Source of the DNA: Candidatus Gastranaerophilales bacterium
GTDB lineage: Bacteria > Cyanobacteriota > Vampirovibrionia > Gastranaerophilales > Gastranaerophilaceae
Direction: 5' to 3'
Assembly (NCBI GenBank): GCA_028693235.1
Contig: JAQUVW010000001.1
Span: 532,616 to 596,615 of the forward strand
Length of the DNA stretch: 64,000 nt
The position numbers and the translations under genes were made by a program. Below, in pieces: positions 28,953-37,657 of this stretch (its first letter is position 1; each line of letters opens with the position of its first letter). The notes beneath the pieces are model-generated. The model had not been told where the DNA came from. It did no database searches and worked only from the letters and a program-made list of their open reading frames with translations.

Positions 28953-31900
28953 CTAATTGCCTACTGTAGTTTTCTTTTCTTCTGAATAATATTTTAATAA
29001 ATTACCGAATTGTTGTATTTTTTGCACTTTGTCATTTTGTTGAATTTTTTGTAATTGTTCTTGAACTTTTTCGTTTTGTTTAATTTGTTGAATTGCTTCT
29101 TCTTTTGTTTTGGGAATAACAACTTCTGGTGGATTGGGGTTTATATTAGTTTGAATTTTCAATAAATCTTTTAAAGATGTTTGTGTGTTTTGTATTTCAG
29201 CAGGAGTAGTAAGCCATTGGAATGATTTTACGAAAGTTGGTTTTTGTATATCTCCGTTGATTAATACTTTAAATTCTTGTGAATGGGCATCGGTTGTCAA
29301 TGGCGGAATTTGTGATAATTGAGCTTGCGTCGTAGGTGTATTAAAGATTTGCAGAATGCTTACCGCCGCAGGTCCGAATTTTGGAATATTGCTTAATAGT
29401 TTTTCTGGTGAAAATGTTGCAATTGGTCCTAATGCTGCAACCACCTTGTCTGATAGTCTTCCTTTTATAATCAAGTTGGCGTAATTGTTTAAAAGATTAT
29501 AATTTCCGTCGATGTAAAGCGACATATTATCCCCTGACGACTTGATTTCATTTATTATGCAGTAACCGTTTTGCAAGTGCACGGTCCCTTTTAGGTAGTC
29601 AAAATTGCCTGTATTATATGGGGCAATTGTGTTTATTATGCCACCTAAAGATGTACTGATAAAGGTTTGAGAAACCAAATTGTTAGCTTTTAAGAAAGTT
29701 TCAAGTTGTCCCAAGCTCCCCATTTGACCGTTTTCAATATTGAAATCTACATTACCTTTTAACGATTTTATTTGTTCTTGATAAGTTAGTCCTTTTAAAA
29801 CAACATCTGCTTTAAAATTCAATGTTCCGAAAAGTTGATTATTTAAAGCCAAGAAAGCACTTACTGCAGGATTTGCATCAATCCCTTGTGCTTTTATATT
29901 TGTTTTTGTTATAAAGTTTGAAAGATTGTATGTTGCTTTTCCTGATATGTTGCCGTTGTAAGCTTTCGCATTGAGATTATCAAGGTAGACCACATTCTTA
30001 TTTAGACGAAAATCGCTGGAAATATCGTTTAGTATTGCGTTTCCTGATTTTAATCTTGTGATTGTCCCGTAACCGTTAAAAATTTTGACAGGAATATTCA
30101 TTCCTACTTGTTGAGATGATTGTGTGCCAGTTATTTTTGCAAGTTTTTCTGAGGCTTTCATAACATTGTCCAAATCAAAATTTGAAGAAGAAATTGTCAT
30201 TTTGCTGATTGTGAAAACATTTGTGAAATTAAGTTTTGCATTTGCGTCAATATTTAAGTTCGAGCCGTTAATGTCAATATTGTCAATTTTTGCATTTATA
30301 TTAGAGTCATCAAGGTTTAAATCAATATTTTGAATTTTTGTCAAAATATCAGGCAACGTAACAGATGAAATATTTATATTTCCTTTTGCTTTAGGGTTAT
30401 TAATCGGTCCATCAATCGCTAAAGTTCCCTTCAAATTTAATTTTGAATTTTGTATAGCAGGAGTTGAAACAGATAAAGCTGCTGGCAAATGAAGTTTTAT
30501 ATTCTGTATTCTAGGCATTTTTTTGTCAAGATGCGTGATTTTCCCTGTTAATTGTGCGATTTTATAACTGTCGGACAAGTCGTTTTTATTTGATTTTTTT
30601 ACATTTTTAGCGGTTTGTAATTCATAAAGACCAATGTCTTTTATGTTTAATTCGTTTCCGTTAAGTTGAATAAAGGCATTGATTATGCTTGGTTTGCCTA
30701 CCAATTTGTTGACTGTAATAGGTGAAAAATTATTATTAGAGTCAGCGATTAATTGAGCTTTAAAATCAATTTTGTCAGGAGTTCCGTTTACGTTTATTAA
30801 TAAAGGAATAGCACCTTTTTGTAAAACAAATCCTTTTGCTTCTTTTGGTAGCAATTTCCCTAAATCTGTAGCTTTTAGCTTGCCTTTTGCTTCAATCTGA
30901 ATGTCAGGAGTTTTTACATAGTTTTTAATTTTTCCTGAGAGTGAAATCGGTGAAGAATTAAACAAAATTTCTGATGGTGAAATTGTAATGTCTTTAGTGT
31001 CAAAATCAGCTTTTATTTGTGGGTTTTTAATGGTTATGTCGAAATTAGGAATACCAATATAAGTTTTTTGAGAGATTATGTTGCCTTTATAAGCCTCTTT
31101 ATCGGTTCTTATATTCGTTTTTAAAAGTTGATTTGTTAATACAATATTGTTAATTTTGTCTTTTGCACTAAGTCCTGTCAATTCAAGTTGCAATTCGGGT
31201 TTTAAATCATCTAATGCCCCTTTTATGTTGGCTAAAAGTGTTAATGAGCCCTTGTTTATTGCGTAAGCCTTTTTTATATCAAGTGGCGAAAATGCGTTGA
31301 ATAAGCCTGCTATTCCCAACTGATTAGTCGATATTTTGATGTCTGTTGTAGCGTCTGAAAGGATTGTCCCCTCAGCTTTTAGCATTGTACCGTTTATGAG
31401 GGCTTTTGTATCTTTTATTTGAATTTTATTATCTGTAAAATCAATGTTTGACGTTGCATTTGTTATTTTTGCAGAATAATTTTTATGGGAAATTCCACCG
31501 TTTGCTAAAATTAAATTTCCGTTTGATTTTAACTTTTTAAGGTTTGTTTCAAGGTTAAAGTTTGCGATTATATAACCTTGCATATTGATTTCGTTAAGCT
31601 GATTTGGAATAGAAAAGGTGTCCAAAGCCGCTTCAATCAAATCTTTTATGCTATTTAGTTCAATTTTGTCTGTATTAATTATAGCTTCGATTTTTGGGTG
31701 ACTACTTGTGTTTAAGTAAGCATTAAATTTAATTTGTTCTTTTTCATTCGGGTGAAGTAAAGAGTCAATATCTGTTTTGTGCCCTTTGAATTTCATCACG
31801 ATATAGCTTGTTGGAAGCTTTTTGCCCTTAATAGTCAAGGTCATGTTATCTGCTTTGAAAAGACCTTTGAGATGAATTCCATCTTTGTGCTCTCTTACTT

Positions 31901-32666
31901 TTAGGTTGCACAAAATATCAGCAGTAGGTGCAAATTTAATGAAAGAATTTATAGGGTTGATAAATTGAGTGGTTATCTCATTATTAGCTTCTTCTTGTGT
32001 TATCGGTGGTAAAAAAGTATCAAGATTAATATTGTAAGAAATATTTTTGTCTTTGTTTGCGTAAATATTCCCGATTGTTTTAATCCTTACTTTTTTGTTT
32101 AATTCACCTTTATCAATTTGAAGTTTTTTGCATACAATCTTAATAGTGTTTTTGGTATTTGTATCAGAGATGTAAATTTCTGATTGGTCAATTTTTATAA
32201 CCGGAAGTTTGTTTGATATTCTAAAGGGGAGTTCTTGAGGCGGAGTGTTTTCATCTTCTGTTGAAGCAAAAAGCTCTTCAATTTTTAGTTTGTTGTTGTC
32301 AACAACCTCTAATCTCAATTTGGGCGATTGAATATCAATGTTAGAAATCCTTATAGTTTTTGTTATCAAAGGAAGTAAAGAAATTTTAACACTTGCTTTT
32401 TTACCTGTGAATAATTCAGAATTATCCATATAATTTACTTTTAAATTGTCAGCTTTAACTCCAACTTTCAATGTCGGGGTTGTGATTATTTTTGCGTTAG
32501 AAAAATCTATTTTGATATTAGCTGTTTTTTGCACGTTTTGTTGAATGTCACTTTTATATTTATTTATATTTATTACATTCGGTAAAATAAGCAAAAACGC
32601 TATATAAAATGCCGCAAATATAGTAAATGCGACGATGCCCAACTTCTTTAGAATACTAATCTTCAT
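28953..32666 (-). CDS. AsmA-like envelope lipid-transport family protein
   Basis: 1237 residues. One N-terminal membrane anchor (about residues 8-30) is followed by an AsmA domain, with INKYKSDIQQNVQKTANIKI matching the conserved early helix. The body is a long series of beta-strands with repeating N-L-x-I-x-G and K-A-x-G-x-x patterns typical of the repeating beta-groove proteins AsmA, YhdP and TamB. The late part has LKGNVDFNIENGQMGSLG, a motif typical of the AsmA-2 C-terminal region, with a NGYCIINEIKSSGDNMSLYIDG block. Such proteins are proposed to bridge phospholipids from inner to outer membrane. The last 60 residues are Gln/Lys-rich coiled coil. Confidence 0.85.
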   Translation of the reverse strand: MKISILKKLGIVAFTIFAAFYIAFLLILPNVININKYKSDIQQNVQKTANIKIDFSNAKIITTPTLKVGVKADNLKVNYMDNSELFTGKKASVKISLLPLITKTIRISNIDIQSPKLRLEVVDNNKLKIEELFASTEDENTPPQELPFRISNKLPVIKIDQSEIYISDTNTKNTIKIVCKKLQIDKGELNKKVRIKTIGNIYANKDKNISYNINLDTFLPPITQEEANNEITTQFINPINSFIKFAPTADILCNLKVREHKDGIHLKGLFKADNMTLTIKGKKLPTSYIVMKFKGHKTDIDSLLHPNEKEQIKFNAYLNTSSHPKIEAIINTDKIELNSIKDLIEAALDTFSIPNQLNEINMQGYIIANFNLETNLKKLKSNGNLILANGGISHKNYSAKITNATSNIDFTDNKIQIKDTKALINGTMLKAEGTILSDATTDIKISTNQLGIAGLFNAFSPLDIKKAYAINKGSLTLLANIKGALDDLKPELQLELTGLSAKDKINNIVLTNQLLKTNIRTDKEAYKGNIISQKTYIGIPNFDITIKNPQIKADFDTKDITISPSEILFNSSPISLSGKIKNYVKTPDIQIEAKGKLKATDLGKLLPKEAKGFVLQKGAIPLLINVNGTPDKIDFKAQLIADSNNNFSPITVNKLVGKPSIINAFIQLNGNELNIKDIGLYELQTAKNVKKSNKNDLSDSYKIAQLTGKITHLDKKMPRIQNIKLHLPAALSVSTPAIQNSKLNLKGTLAIDGPINNPKAKGNINISSVTLPDILTKIQNIDLNLDDSNINAKIDNIDINGSNLNIDANAKLNFTNVFTISKMTISSSNFDLDNVMKASEKLAKITGTQSSQQVGMNIPVKIFNGYGTITRLKSGNAILNDISSDFRLNKNVVYLDNLNAKAYNGNISGKATYNLSNFITKTNIKAQGIDANPAVSAFLALNNQLFGTLNFKADVVLKGLTYQEQIKSLKGNVDFNIENGQMGSLGQLETFLKANNLVSQTFISTSLGGIINTIAPYNTGNFDYLKGTVHLQNGYCIINEIKSSGDNMSLYIDGNYNLLNNYANLIIKGRLSDKVVAALGPIATFSPEKLLSNIPKFGPAAVSILQIFNTPTTQAQLSQIPPLTTDAHSQEFKVLINGDIQKPTFVKSFQWLTTPAEIQNTQTSLKDLLKIQTNINPNPPEVVIPKTKEEAIQQIKQNEKVQEQLQKIQQNDKVQKIQQFGNLLKYYSEEKKTTVGN

Positions 32667-32773
32667 AATTTCCCCAGTCTATATATTAATAGAGATTTTA
32701 TGTGTTTATTTTATAACAAATAGTGATTTATAACAAGGAAATAAGGTTAAAAATAGTTTATAACACTTAAAAA

Positions 32774-32847
32774 TCGGAATGACAGGATTTGAACCTGCGA
32801 CCCCCGCGTCCCGAACACGGTGCGCTACCAAGCTGCGCTACATTCCG
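32774..32847 (-). tRNA. tRNA-Pro, anticodon CGG
   Basis: Acceptor arms CGGAATG and CATTCCG pair perfectly; D arm GCGC, anticodon arm CCGTG-TTCGGGA-CGCGG giving CGG, T loop TTCAAAT. Discriminator A; the 3' CCA is not encoded. Second of a tandem pair, 25 bases after the first. Confidence 0.93.
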
Positions 32848-32872
32848 ACTTCTATTCTTATTAATAAATTGG

Positions 32873-32946
32873 TCGGAACGACAGGATTTGAACCTGCGAC
32901 CCCTACCACCCCAAGGTAGTACGCTACCAAGCTGCGCTACGTCCCG
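32873..32946 (-). tRNA. tRNA-Pro, anticodon GGG
   Basis: Acceptor arms CGGGACG and CGTTCCG (one G-U pair), anticodon arm CTACC-TTGGGGT-GGTAG giving GGG, D and T arms nearly identical to the neighbouring tRNA-Pro. No encoded CCA. The pair looks like a duplicated proline tRNA with anticodon change. Confidence 0.93.
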
Positions 32947-33049
32947 AGCCGACTTTTATATTTTAATTAAACCACAAAATTTTTTCAATACAAATTTTAT
33001 ACATTTTTTATAGGTTTACTTTTCGAGTTTTAACATTAATAATTGTATT

Positions 33050-33655
33050 ATGAAAAAATTATTAATTGTTATATTTATGCTTGCTTTTGCACTTCCGGCA
33101 TTTTCTGAAGAAGCTTTGGATAAATCTTTTGATGCTTGGGATGCGACAAATACATTTTCAGATCCTTTTAAAGGTCAAAAACAAGTTTCTGATGAGCAGT
33201 TTGACAAAACACTCGAAGCAATTAAAGAAAAAGCTAAAAATAAGAAAAAATGGTTTTGGGAACGAAAAAAGCCCGAAGTAAAGCCTTTATGTCCTGTTCC
33301 TCAAGCTTCACAAGACTCAATTAAAGAATTTTCTGAACTTCAAGCGGTTTTTGATAAAGTTCAACAAACTCCAACTGTTATGATTTCTGCCCCTGTTTAT
33401 GATGACAATGGTGCGATAATTGAACCGGGGTATTATAAACTTTCGAATATAAAAGGTGCTGATGGGAACTATTATTTTGAGCTCTCTCAAGGTAGCACAA
33501 AATTTGCATCAATTTTGGCTCATCATACTGAAGAAGATTTTCATCAAAGAGAAATTAATTTTTCAAGACTTGATGTTATAGAAGACCGCTATATTCGTAT
33601 TATATACGGCAATCTTGACCTTAATCTTGAAGCTTATTTGAAAATTAAATATTAG
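33050..33655 (+). CDS. Exported protein of unknown function
   Basis: 201 residues. Signal peptide ending AFS-E near residue 20. The chain continues with DAWDATNTFSDPF, a basic linker KEKAKNKKKWFWERKK, and a C-terminal alpha/beta part with MISAPVYDDNGAIIEPGYYKLSNI and QREINFSRLDVIEDRYIRI. I do not recognise it. No Shine-Dalgarno site precedes the ATG; a -10-like TAATAAT ends six bases before it, so the mRNA may be leaderless. It overlaps the convergent nifS end by four bases. Confidence 0.7.
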   Translation: MKKLLIVIFMLAFALPAFSEEALDKSFDAWDATNTFSDPFKGQKQVSDEQFDKTLEAIKEKAKNKKKWFWERKKPEVKPLCPVPQASQDSIKEFSELQAVFDKVQQTPTVMISAPVYDDNGAIIEPGYYKLSNIKGADGNYYFELSQGSTKFASILAHHTEEDFHQREINFSRLDVIEDRYIRIIYGNLDLNLEAYLKIKY

Positions 33656-34866
33656 TCATTTCCTGATTTTACATCTTTAAGTTCTTTTAATTCTCTTTGG
33701 AACGGTGAAATTTTGGTTAGTTTTTCGATAATTTCAGGTAGAACCTTGATAGTGTAGTCGATTTCTGCTTCTGTTGTAAATCTGCTTAGGCTAAATCTAA
33801 TGCTTCCATGTAAGGCTGTAAAAGGTACGCCCATTGCCTTTAGGACATGACTGGGGTCTAGACTGCCACTGGTGCAGGCACTTCCGGAGCTTGCACAAAT
33901 ACCTTTGTCGCCCAGATGTAATAGGATAAGCTCGCCTTCTACGTATTCAAAGCCAATATTTGTTGTGTTTGGCACTCTGTTTACTAGTGAAGAATTTAAT
34001 CTGGCGTTAAACACTGTTTTTAATATACTTGTTTCAAGTTTGTTCCTCAAGTCTTTTACTCTGGTAGATTCGTCAGCTAAACCAGCTAAAGCATATTCAG
34101 CTGCTTGTCCAATGCCAACGATACTTGGGACGTTTTCTGTTCCTGCACGTTTCCCGCGTTCTTGGTGACCACCTTCAATTAGTGGTACAAAAAGTGTCCC
34201 GGTTTTGACATAAAGAGCCCCGATTCCTTTTGGGGCATGGAATTTGTGACCGGATACACCAATCATATCGACATTCCATTTTTGAGCGTCTATTGATATC
34301 TTTCCTGCGGCTTGAACTGCGTCAACGTATATTTTTGTTTTTGGGTTCTTACTTTTTACGATTTGAGAAATTTTCTCAATAGGAAATATTATGCCGGTTT
34401 CATTGTTTGCAGCCATTACAGCGACTAATGCGGTATCTTCGTTTACAGCTTCTTCTAGCTCGTTTAAGTCAAGAGCACCTTCAGAGTTAACGTTTAAATA
34501 TGTGACATTATAGCCTTGTTTTTCAAGCTTTTTATATAGGTTTAAAACGCAAGGATGTTCTACTTTTGTTGTTATGATGTGCTTTTTTGTTGTATCCGCT
34601 GCTAAAATGCCTCGAATACCCATATTGGCACTTTCAGAACCTGATGCGGTGAAAAATACTTCCTTGGGGTCGTTTGCATTAAATAGCCCCATCATTTGTT
34701 CTCTTGCTGCTTTAATTGCTTGAGCAGATTTTGCACCCAAATCGTACATACTGGACGCATTTCCATATAATTTACTGAAATATGGAATCATTTTTTCTAA
34801 AACTATTTCATCAACTTTTGTTGTTGCGTTGTTGTCTAGGTATATTAATTTTTTTTCGTCACTCAT
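33652..34866 (-). CDS. nifS: NifS-type cysteine desulfurase
   Basis: 404 residues. PLP enzyme that takes sulfur from cysteine for Fe-S clusters. YLDNNATTKVD at the start, ASGSESANMGI, HPCVLNLY, the PLP lysine in SGHKFHAPKGIG, GGHQERGKRAGTENV, and the sulfur-carrying Cys in GICASSGSACTSG. The sequence around that Cys and the linkage behind nifU, 21 bases upstream, are of the NIF type. No nitrogenase gene is nearby, so the pair probably serves general Fe-S assembly. Confidence 0.94.
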   Translation of the reverse strand: MSDEKKLIYLDNNATTKVDEIVLEKMIPYFSKLYGNASSMYDLGAKSAQAIKAAREQMMGLFNANDPKEVFFTASGSESANMGIRGILAADTTKKHIITTKVEHPCVLNLYKKLEKQGYNVTYLNVNSEGALDLNELEEAVNEDTALVAVMAANNETGIIFPIEKISQIVKSKNPKTKIYVDAVQAAGKISIDAQKWNVDMIGVSGHKFHAPKGIGALYVKTGTLFVPLIEGGHQERGKRAGTENVPSIVGIGQAAEYALAGLADESTRVKDLRNKLETSILKTVFNARLNSSLVNRVPNTTNIGFEYVEGELILLHLGDKGICASSGSACTSGSLDPSHVLKAMGVPFTALHGSIRFSLSRFTTEAEIDYTIKVLPEIIEKLTKISPFQRELKELKDVKSGND

Positions 34867-34887
34867 TTTTGTTTCCTATCGATGAAT

Positions 34888-35694
34888 TTATACTTGGATT
34901 ATCTCAATGTTTGGGCTGATATGTTCTCTCAATGTAGCTTCTACAAAATGTGTCAAAGTTAATTGAGAACGGTTGCAAGATTGGCATTTTCCGCTTAATT
35001 TTACGAAAACTTTATTTTCTTCAACGTCAATCAATTCAATATCTCCGCCGTCTTTTCTTAATTCTGATGATATATATTTATCAATAACATTGTTTATTTT
35101 TAAAATCATTTGCGTTTTTGTAAGTGGTTTTTCAGATTGAATTGTTTCATCAAGAATTCTTTTTATTTCGTTTTGGCACTTACCGCAAGCACCTCCTGCT
35201 TTTGTGTAATTCATGATATCTTCAAGGGTTTTCAAATTGTTTGCTTTTATTTCTGACTCAATCGTTTCTTGTGTTACATTAAAGCATTTACATATAACTT
35301 TTCCTTTTTCAGGGCATTTTACATCTTCGTGATAAAAATTTGCGATTGCAGCTTCAAGTGCCTCATGCCCCATTACAGAGCAGTGCATTTTTTCTGGTGG
35401 CAATCCGCCTAAAGCTTCAGCTATTTCTTGGTTTGTTATTTTTCTAGCATCATCAATGTGTTTGCCTATTACCATTTCTGTCAAAATGCTTGAACTGGCA
35501 ACTGCAGAGCCGCAGCCGAAAGTTTGGAATTTTGCATCTGTAATAATTCCCTTTTCATCAAGTTTTAAATATATTTTCAGCATGTCTCCGCAAGAAAGAG
35601 AGCCGGCTTCTCCGATTGCATCTGCATCTTCAATAGAGCCGACATTCTTCGGATTTCTGTATAATTCCATAACTTTATCTGTATAATCCCACAT
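34888..35694 (-). CDS. nifU: NifU Fe-S scaffold, three-domain
   Basis: 268 residues with the full three-domain order: an IscU-like domain (about 1-125) with Cys35, Cys61 and Cys105; a central [2Fe-2S] domain with Cys135, Cys137, Cys170 and Cys173; and a C-terminal Nfu domain with Cys237 and Cys240 in GKCQSCNRSQ. Positions line up closely with the Cys set known for Azotobacter NifU. It builds and delivers Fe-S clusters using sulfur from the NifS encoded next. ATG at 35694 follows AGGAAACG. Confidence 0.94.
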   Translation of the reverse strand: MWDYTDKVMELYRNPKNVGSIEDADAIGEAGSLSCGDMLKIYLKLDEKGIITDAKFQTFGCGSAVASSSILTEMVIGKHIDDARKITNQEIAEALGGLPPEKMHCSVMGHEALEAAIANFYHEDVKCPEKGKVICKCFNVTQETIESEIKANNLKTLEDIMNYTKAGGACGKCQNEIKRILDETIQSEKPLTKTQMILKINNVIDKYISSELRKDGGDIELIDVEENKVFVKLSGKCQSCNRSQLTLTHFVEATLREHISPNIEIIQV

Positions 35695-35794
35695 AGCCGT
35701 TTCCTATTTATTCTTTTACACATTTATTTTACTCCAAATATGTAGATTCTTACTTAATGTTAATTATTTATTAATTTTATTTTTACGCAAAAGA

Positions 35795-35818
35795 GAAGGA
35801 CCCTTTCGGATCCTTCTT
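35795..35818 (-). terminator. Intrinsic terminator after the coiled-coil protein gene
   Basis: AGAAGGA (35795-35801) with TCCTTCT (35812-35818), two further G-C pairs inside, a TTTC loop, and CTTTT after it on the minus strand. Confidence 0.7.
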
Positions 35819-35846
35819 GATAAATTTGTTGCTATCGAGTTGTTTA

Positions 35847-36326
35847 TTAACCCCCACCGTATTTTGGTGCTGATTTTTCGATTGCTTTTTCTTCTGCTTG
35901 TTCGACTTTTTCCATTTCTGCTGTGGTTGCTTGAATTTGTGTTGTCAATTTCTTTTGTTGTAAGTCTAATTGGTTTTCAACCATTTGAATAGCTTTTAAT
36001 TGTGAAGCGTCGGCTGATGATTGAAGTTGGCTTTGTGCTTGCATTTTATTGATGTAATTTTCTAGTTTTTGTTGAGCTTGATCAACTGCACCTGAATCCA
36101 ATTCACCGCTTTGTGATTTTGTTAAAATGTCATTGTACATTTTTTCTTGTTGATCCGCTAAAAAGATGCTGTTTGTTGATGAATTGAAACTACTCTTCAT
36201 TTGAAGATTTGTTTCTTGTTCTACCATCTGGTTTCTTTGTTCTGAAACGCTCATCAAACGATAGTTGTAATTATTCAACCTTGTTTGGAGCATCAGCTTT
36301 CTTGCTGTAAATAATGCGTAACCCAT
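35847..36326 (-). CDS. Coiled-coil protein, family A of a paralogous pair
   Basis: 159 residues from ATG at 36326, supported by AAGGA and by agreement with the plus-strand paralogue; a longer ATG at 36371 has no ribosome site. The N-terminus MGYALFTARKLMLQTRLN and the C-terminal block LDLQQKKLTTQIQATTAEM both align with the protein at 40332-40733 (LDLQQKKIETQHQAVTAEE). The middle, Gln/Ser/Asn-rich, is more variable. No signal peptide. Long amphipathic helices suggest a filament, scaffold or secreted substrate; function unknown. Ends at a terminator. Confidence 0.7.
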   Translation of the reverse strand: MGYALFTARKLMLQTRLNNYNYRLMSVSEQRNQMVEQETNLQMKSSFNSSTNSIFLADQQEKMYNDILTKSQSGELDSGAVDQAQQKLENYINKMQAQSQLQSSADASQLKAIQMVENQLDLQQKKLTTQIQATTAEMEKVEQAEEKAIEKSAPKYGGG

Positions 36327-36498
36327 TTCTCTAATCCTTGTGTTGTACCTCTCGTACTTTAATAAACACATTTGGGTTTTGAATATTGCCTTTTTATATC
36401 ATATTTGCGTTACAAAACTTAATGCAAATCGTTTTAGAAGCAGTAATAGTAAGGAAAATTAATTTGTATAGATAAGGTATATCATTTGGTATGTCTTA

Positions 36499-37620
36499 TT
36501 AGAATATTGTATATACCTTTTTGTGATATAAAATATATCCCACGGTGCCGAGGATTATATTAGGTGCCCACGTCGCCAAGAATGGAGTAATCATGCCTGC
36601 TTCCCCGAATGAAATTGATAACGCACGTATCAAATAATAAAAGAATATAATTAAAATACTGAATAAAAATCCACGGTTATAACGTACTCTGGGCGGTGTT
36701 ACAGCCAATGGAACTCCAAGTAATACAAGCACTATTGTTGTAACAGGGAGTGCAGTTTTGTCCCAAAACAGTAACATATATTTTTGTTTATCTTTTTGAT
36801 TTGTTGTTTTTAAAGCTGATTTTTGTGCTAATTGCAAAAGATTCAAATCTTTTGCATCATTTGAACGGATTAATTCTTCTTTCATATCTATCCCAAAATC
36901 GACAACTGTTTCACCCATCCAAGATGTGTTTAGTGTTTTACCTGCTTTTGAAATGGTATAAGCAGAGGCATTTTGAAAAACTAAACCATCATCAGAGGTG
37001 TTGCCTGTTTTTGCTTGAAGTATTTGAATTGTTTTTGGGTCTGATAAATCCAATATCGAAACATTAAAAAATTCGTCTTTCCCGCAATTTTCAACGTAGA
37101 AAAGCCTTTTTATTTGGTTTCCGTTGTTTAATTCCTTCAGAGTAAAATTCTTTTTCCCGTGAGGAATATTTCGTTGTCCAAAAGCCCAAAGTGCAAGCGT
37201 TTTTGATTGTGCTGTTGTGACCGGGACTATTGTTTCGTTGATAAAAAATGTTAACAATGCCATCAATGCCGCAAATATAAATATAGGTCTTGTTATCCGC
37301 CCGATGCTGATTCCGCAAGCTCTCATTATTGTGATTTCTGATGCAAGGCACAACCTATTTATAGTCATAACGGTTGCAAACAGTACACTCATCGGGATTG
37401 TCATTACAATTACCGCCGGAAGGTTTAATAAAATTATCATTAAAGCAACATTAAACGGCATTCCATATAAAGAAATTTGTTTGATTAGCGTGATAAATGT
37501 GTCTGAGGCAAATATAATAGAAGTGAAGATTACGACTCCAAATATAAATACTTCAAGAACCTGTTTAATTATATATTTATCTAAAATAGATATTTTTGTT
37601 ACTTTATCTTTTAAATCCAT
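36499..37620 (-). CDS. LptF/LptG-family LPS export permease
   Basis: 373 residues. Six membrane segments split by a periplasmic domain of about 170 residues (KTLALWAFGQRNIPHGKKNF onward), the YjgP/YjgQ architecture. N-terminal ILDKYIIKQVLEVFIFGVV and the TM3/TM4 region LASEITIMRACGISIGRI are typical; the coupling helix with E-x-x-x-x-R-A-x-G binds the LptB ATPase. It extracts lipopolysaccharide from the inner membrane. Only one such gene is present; some diderms use one permease type as a homodimer. Transcribed after the sugar-binding protein gene (37-base gap). Confidence 0.9.
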   Translation of the reverse strand: MDLKDKVTKISILDKYIIKQVLEVFIFGVVIFTSIIFASDTFITLIKQISLYGMPFNVALMIILLNLPAVIVMTIPMSVLFATVMTINRLCLASEITIMRACGISIGRITRPIFIFAALMALLTFFINETIVPVTTAQSKTLALWAFGQRNIPHGKKNFTLKELNNGNQIKRLFYVENCGKDEFFNVSILDLSDPKTIQILQAKTGNTSDDGLVFQNASAYTISKAGKTLNTSWMGETVVDFGIDMKEELIRSNDAKDLNLLQLAQKSALKTTNQKDKQKYMLLFWDKTALPVTTIVLVLLGVPLAVTPPRVRYNRGFLFSILIIFFYYLIRALSISFGEAGMITPFLATWAPNIILGTVGYILYHKKVYTIF

Positions 37621-37657
37621 GTTTCTTATTTTAAATCAAATATTCGGTATTTCAAAA

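Noticed and set aside
32789-33013. A 74-codon plus-strand frame with two similar LNLRP-type segments
   Set aside because: It is the reverse complement of the two tRNA-Pro genes; the repeat comes from the tRNA arms.
36327-36371. Longer ATG start for the coiled-coil gene
   Set aside because: No ribosome site, and the paralogue at 40332 begins at the shorter start.
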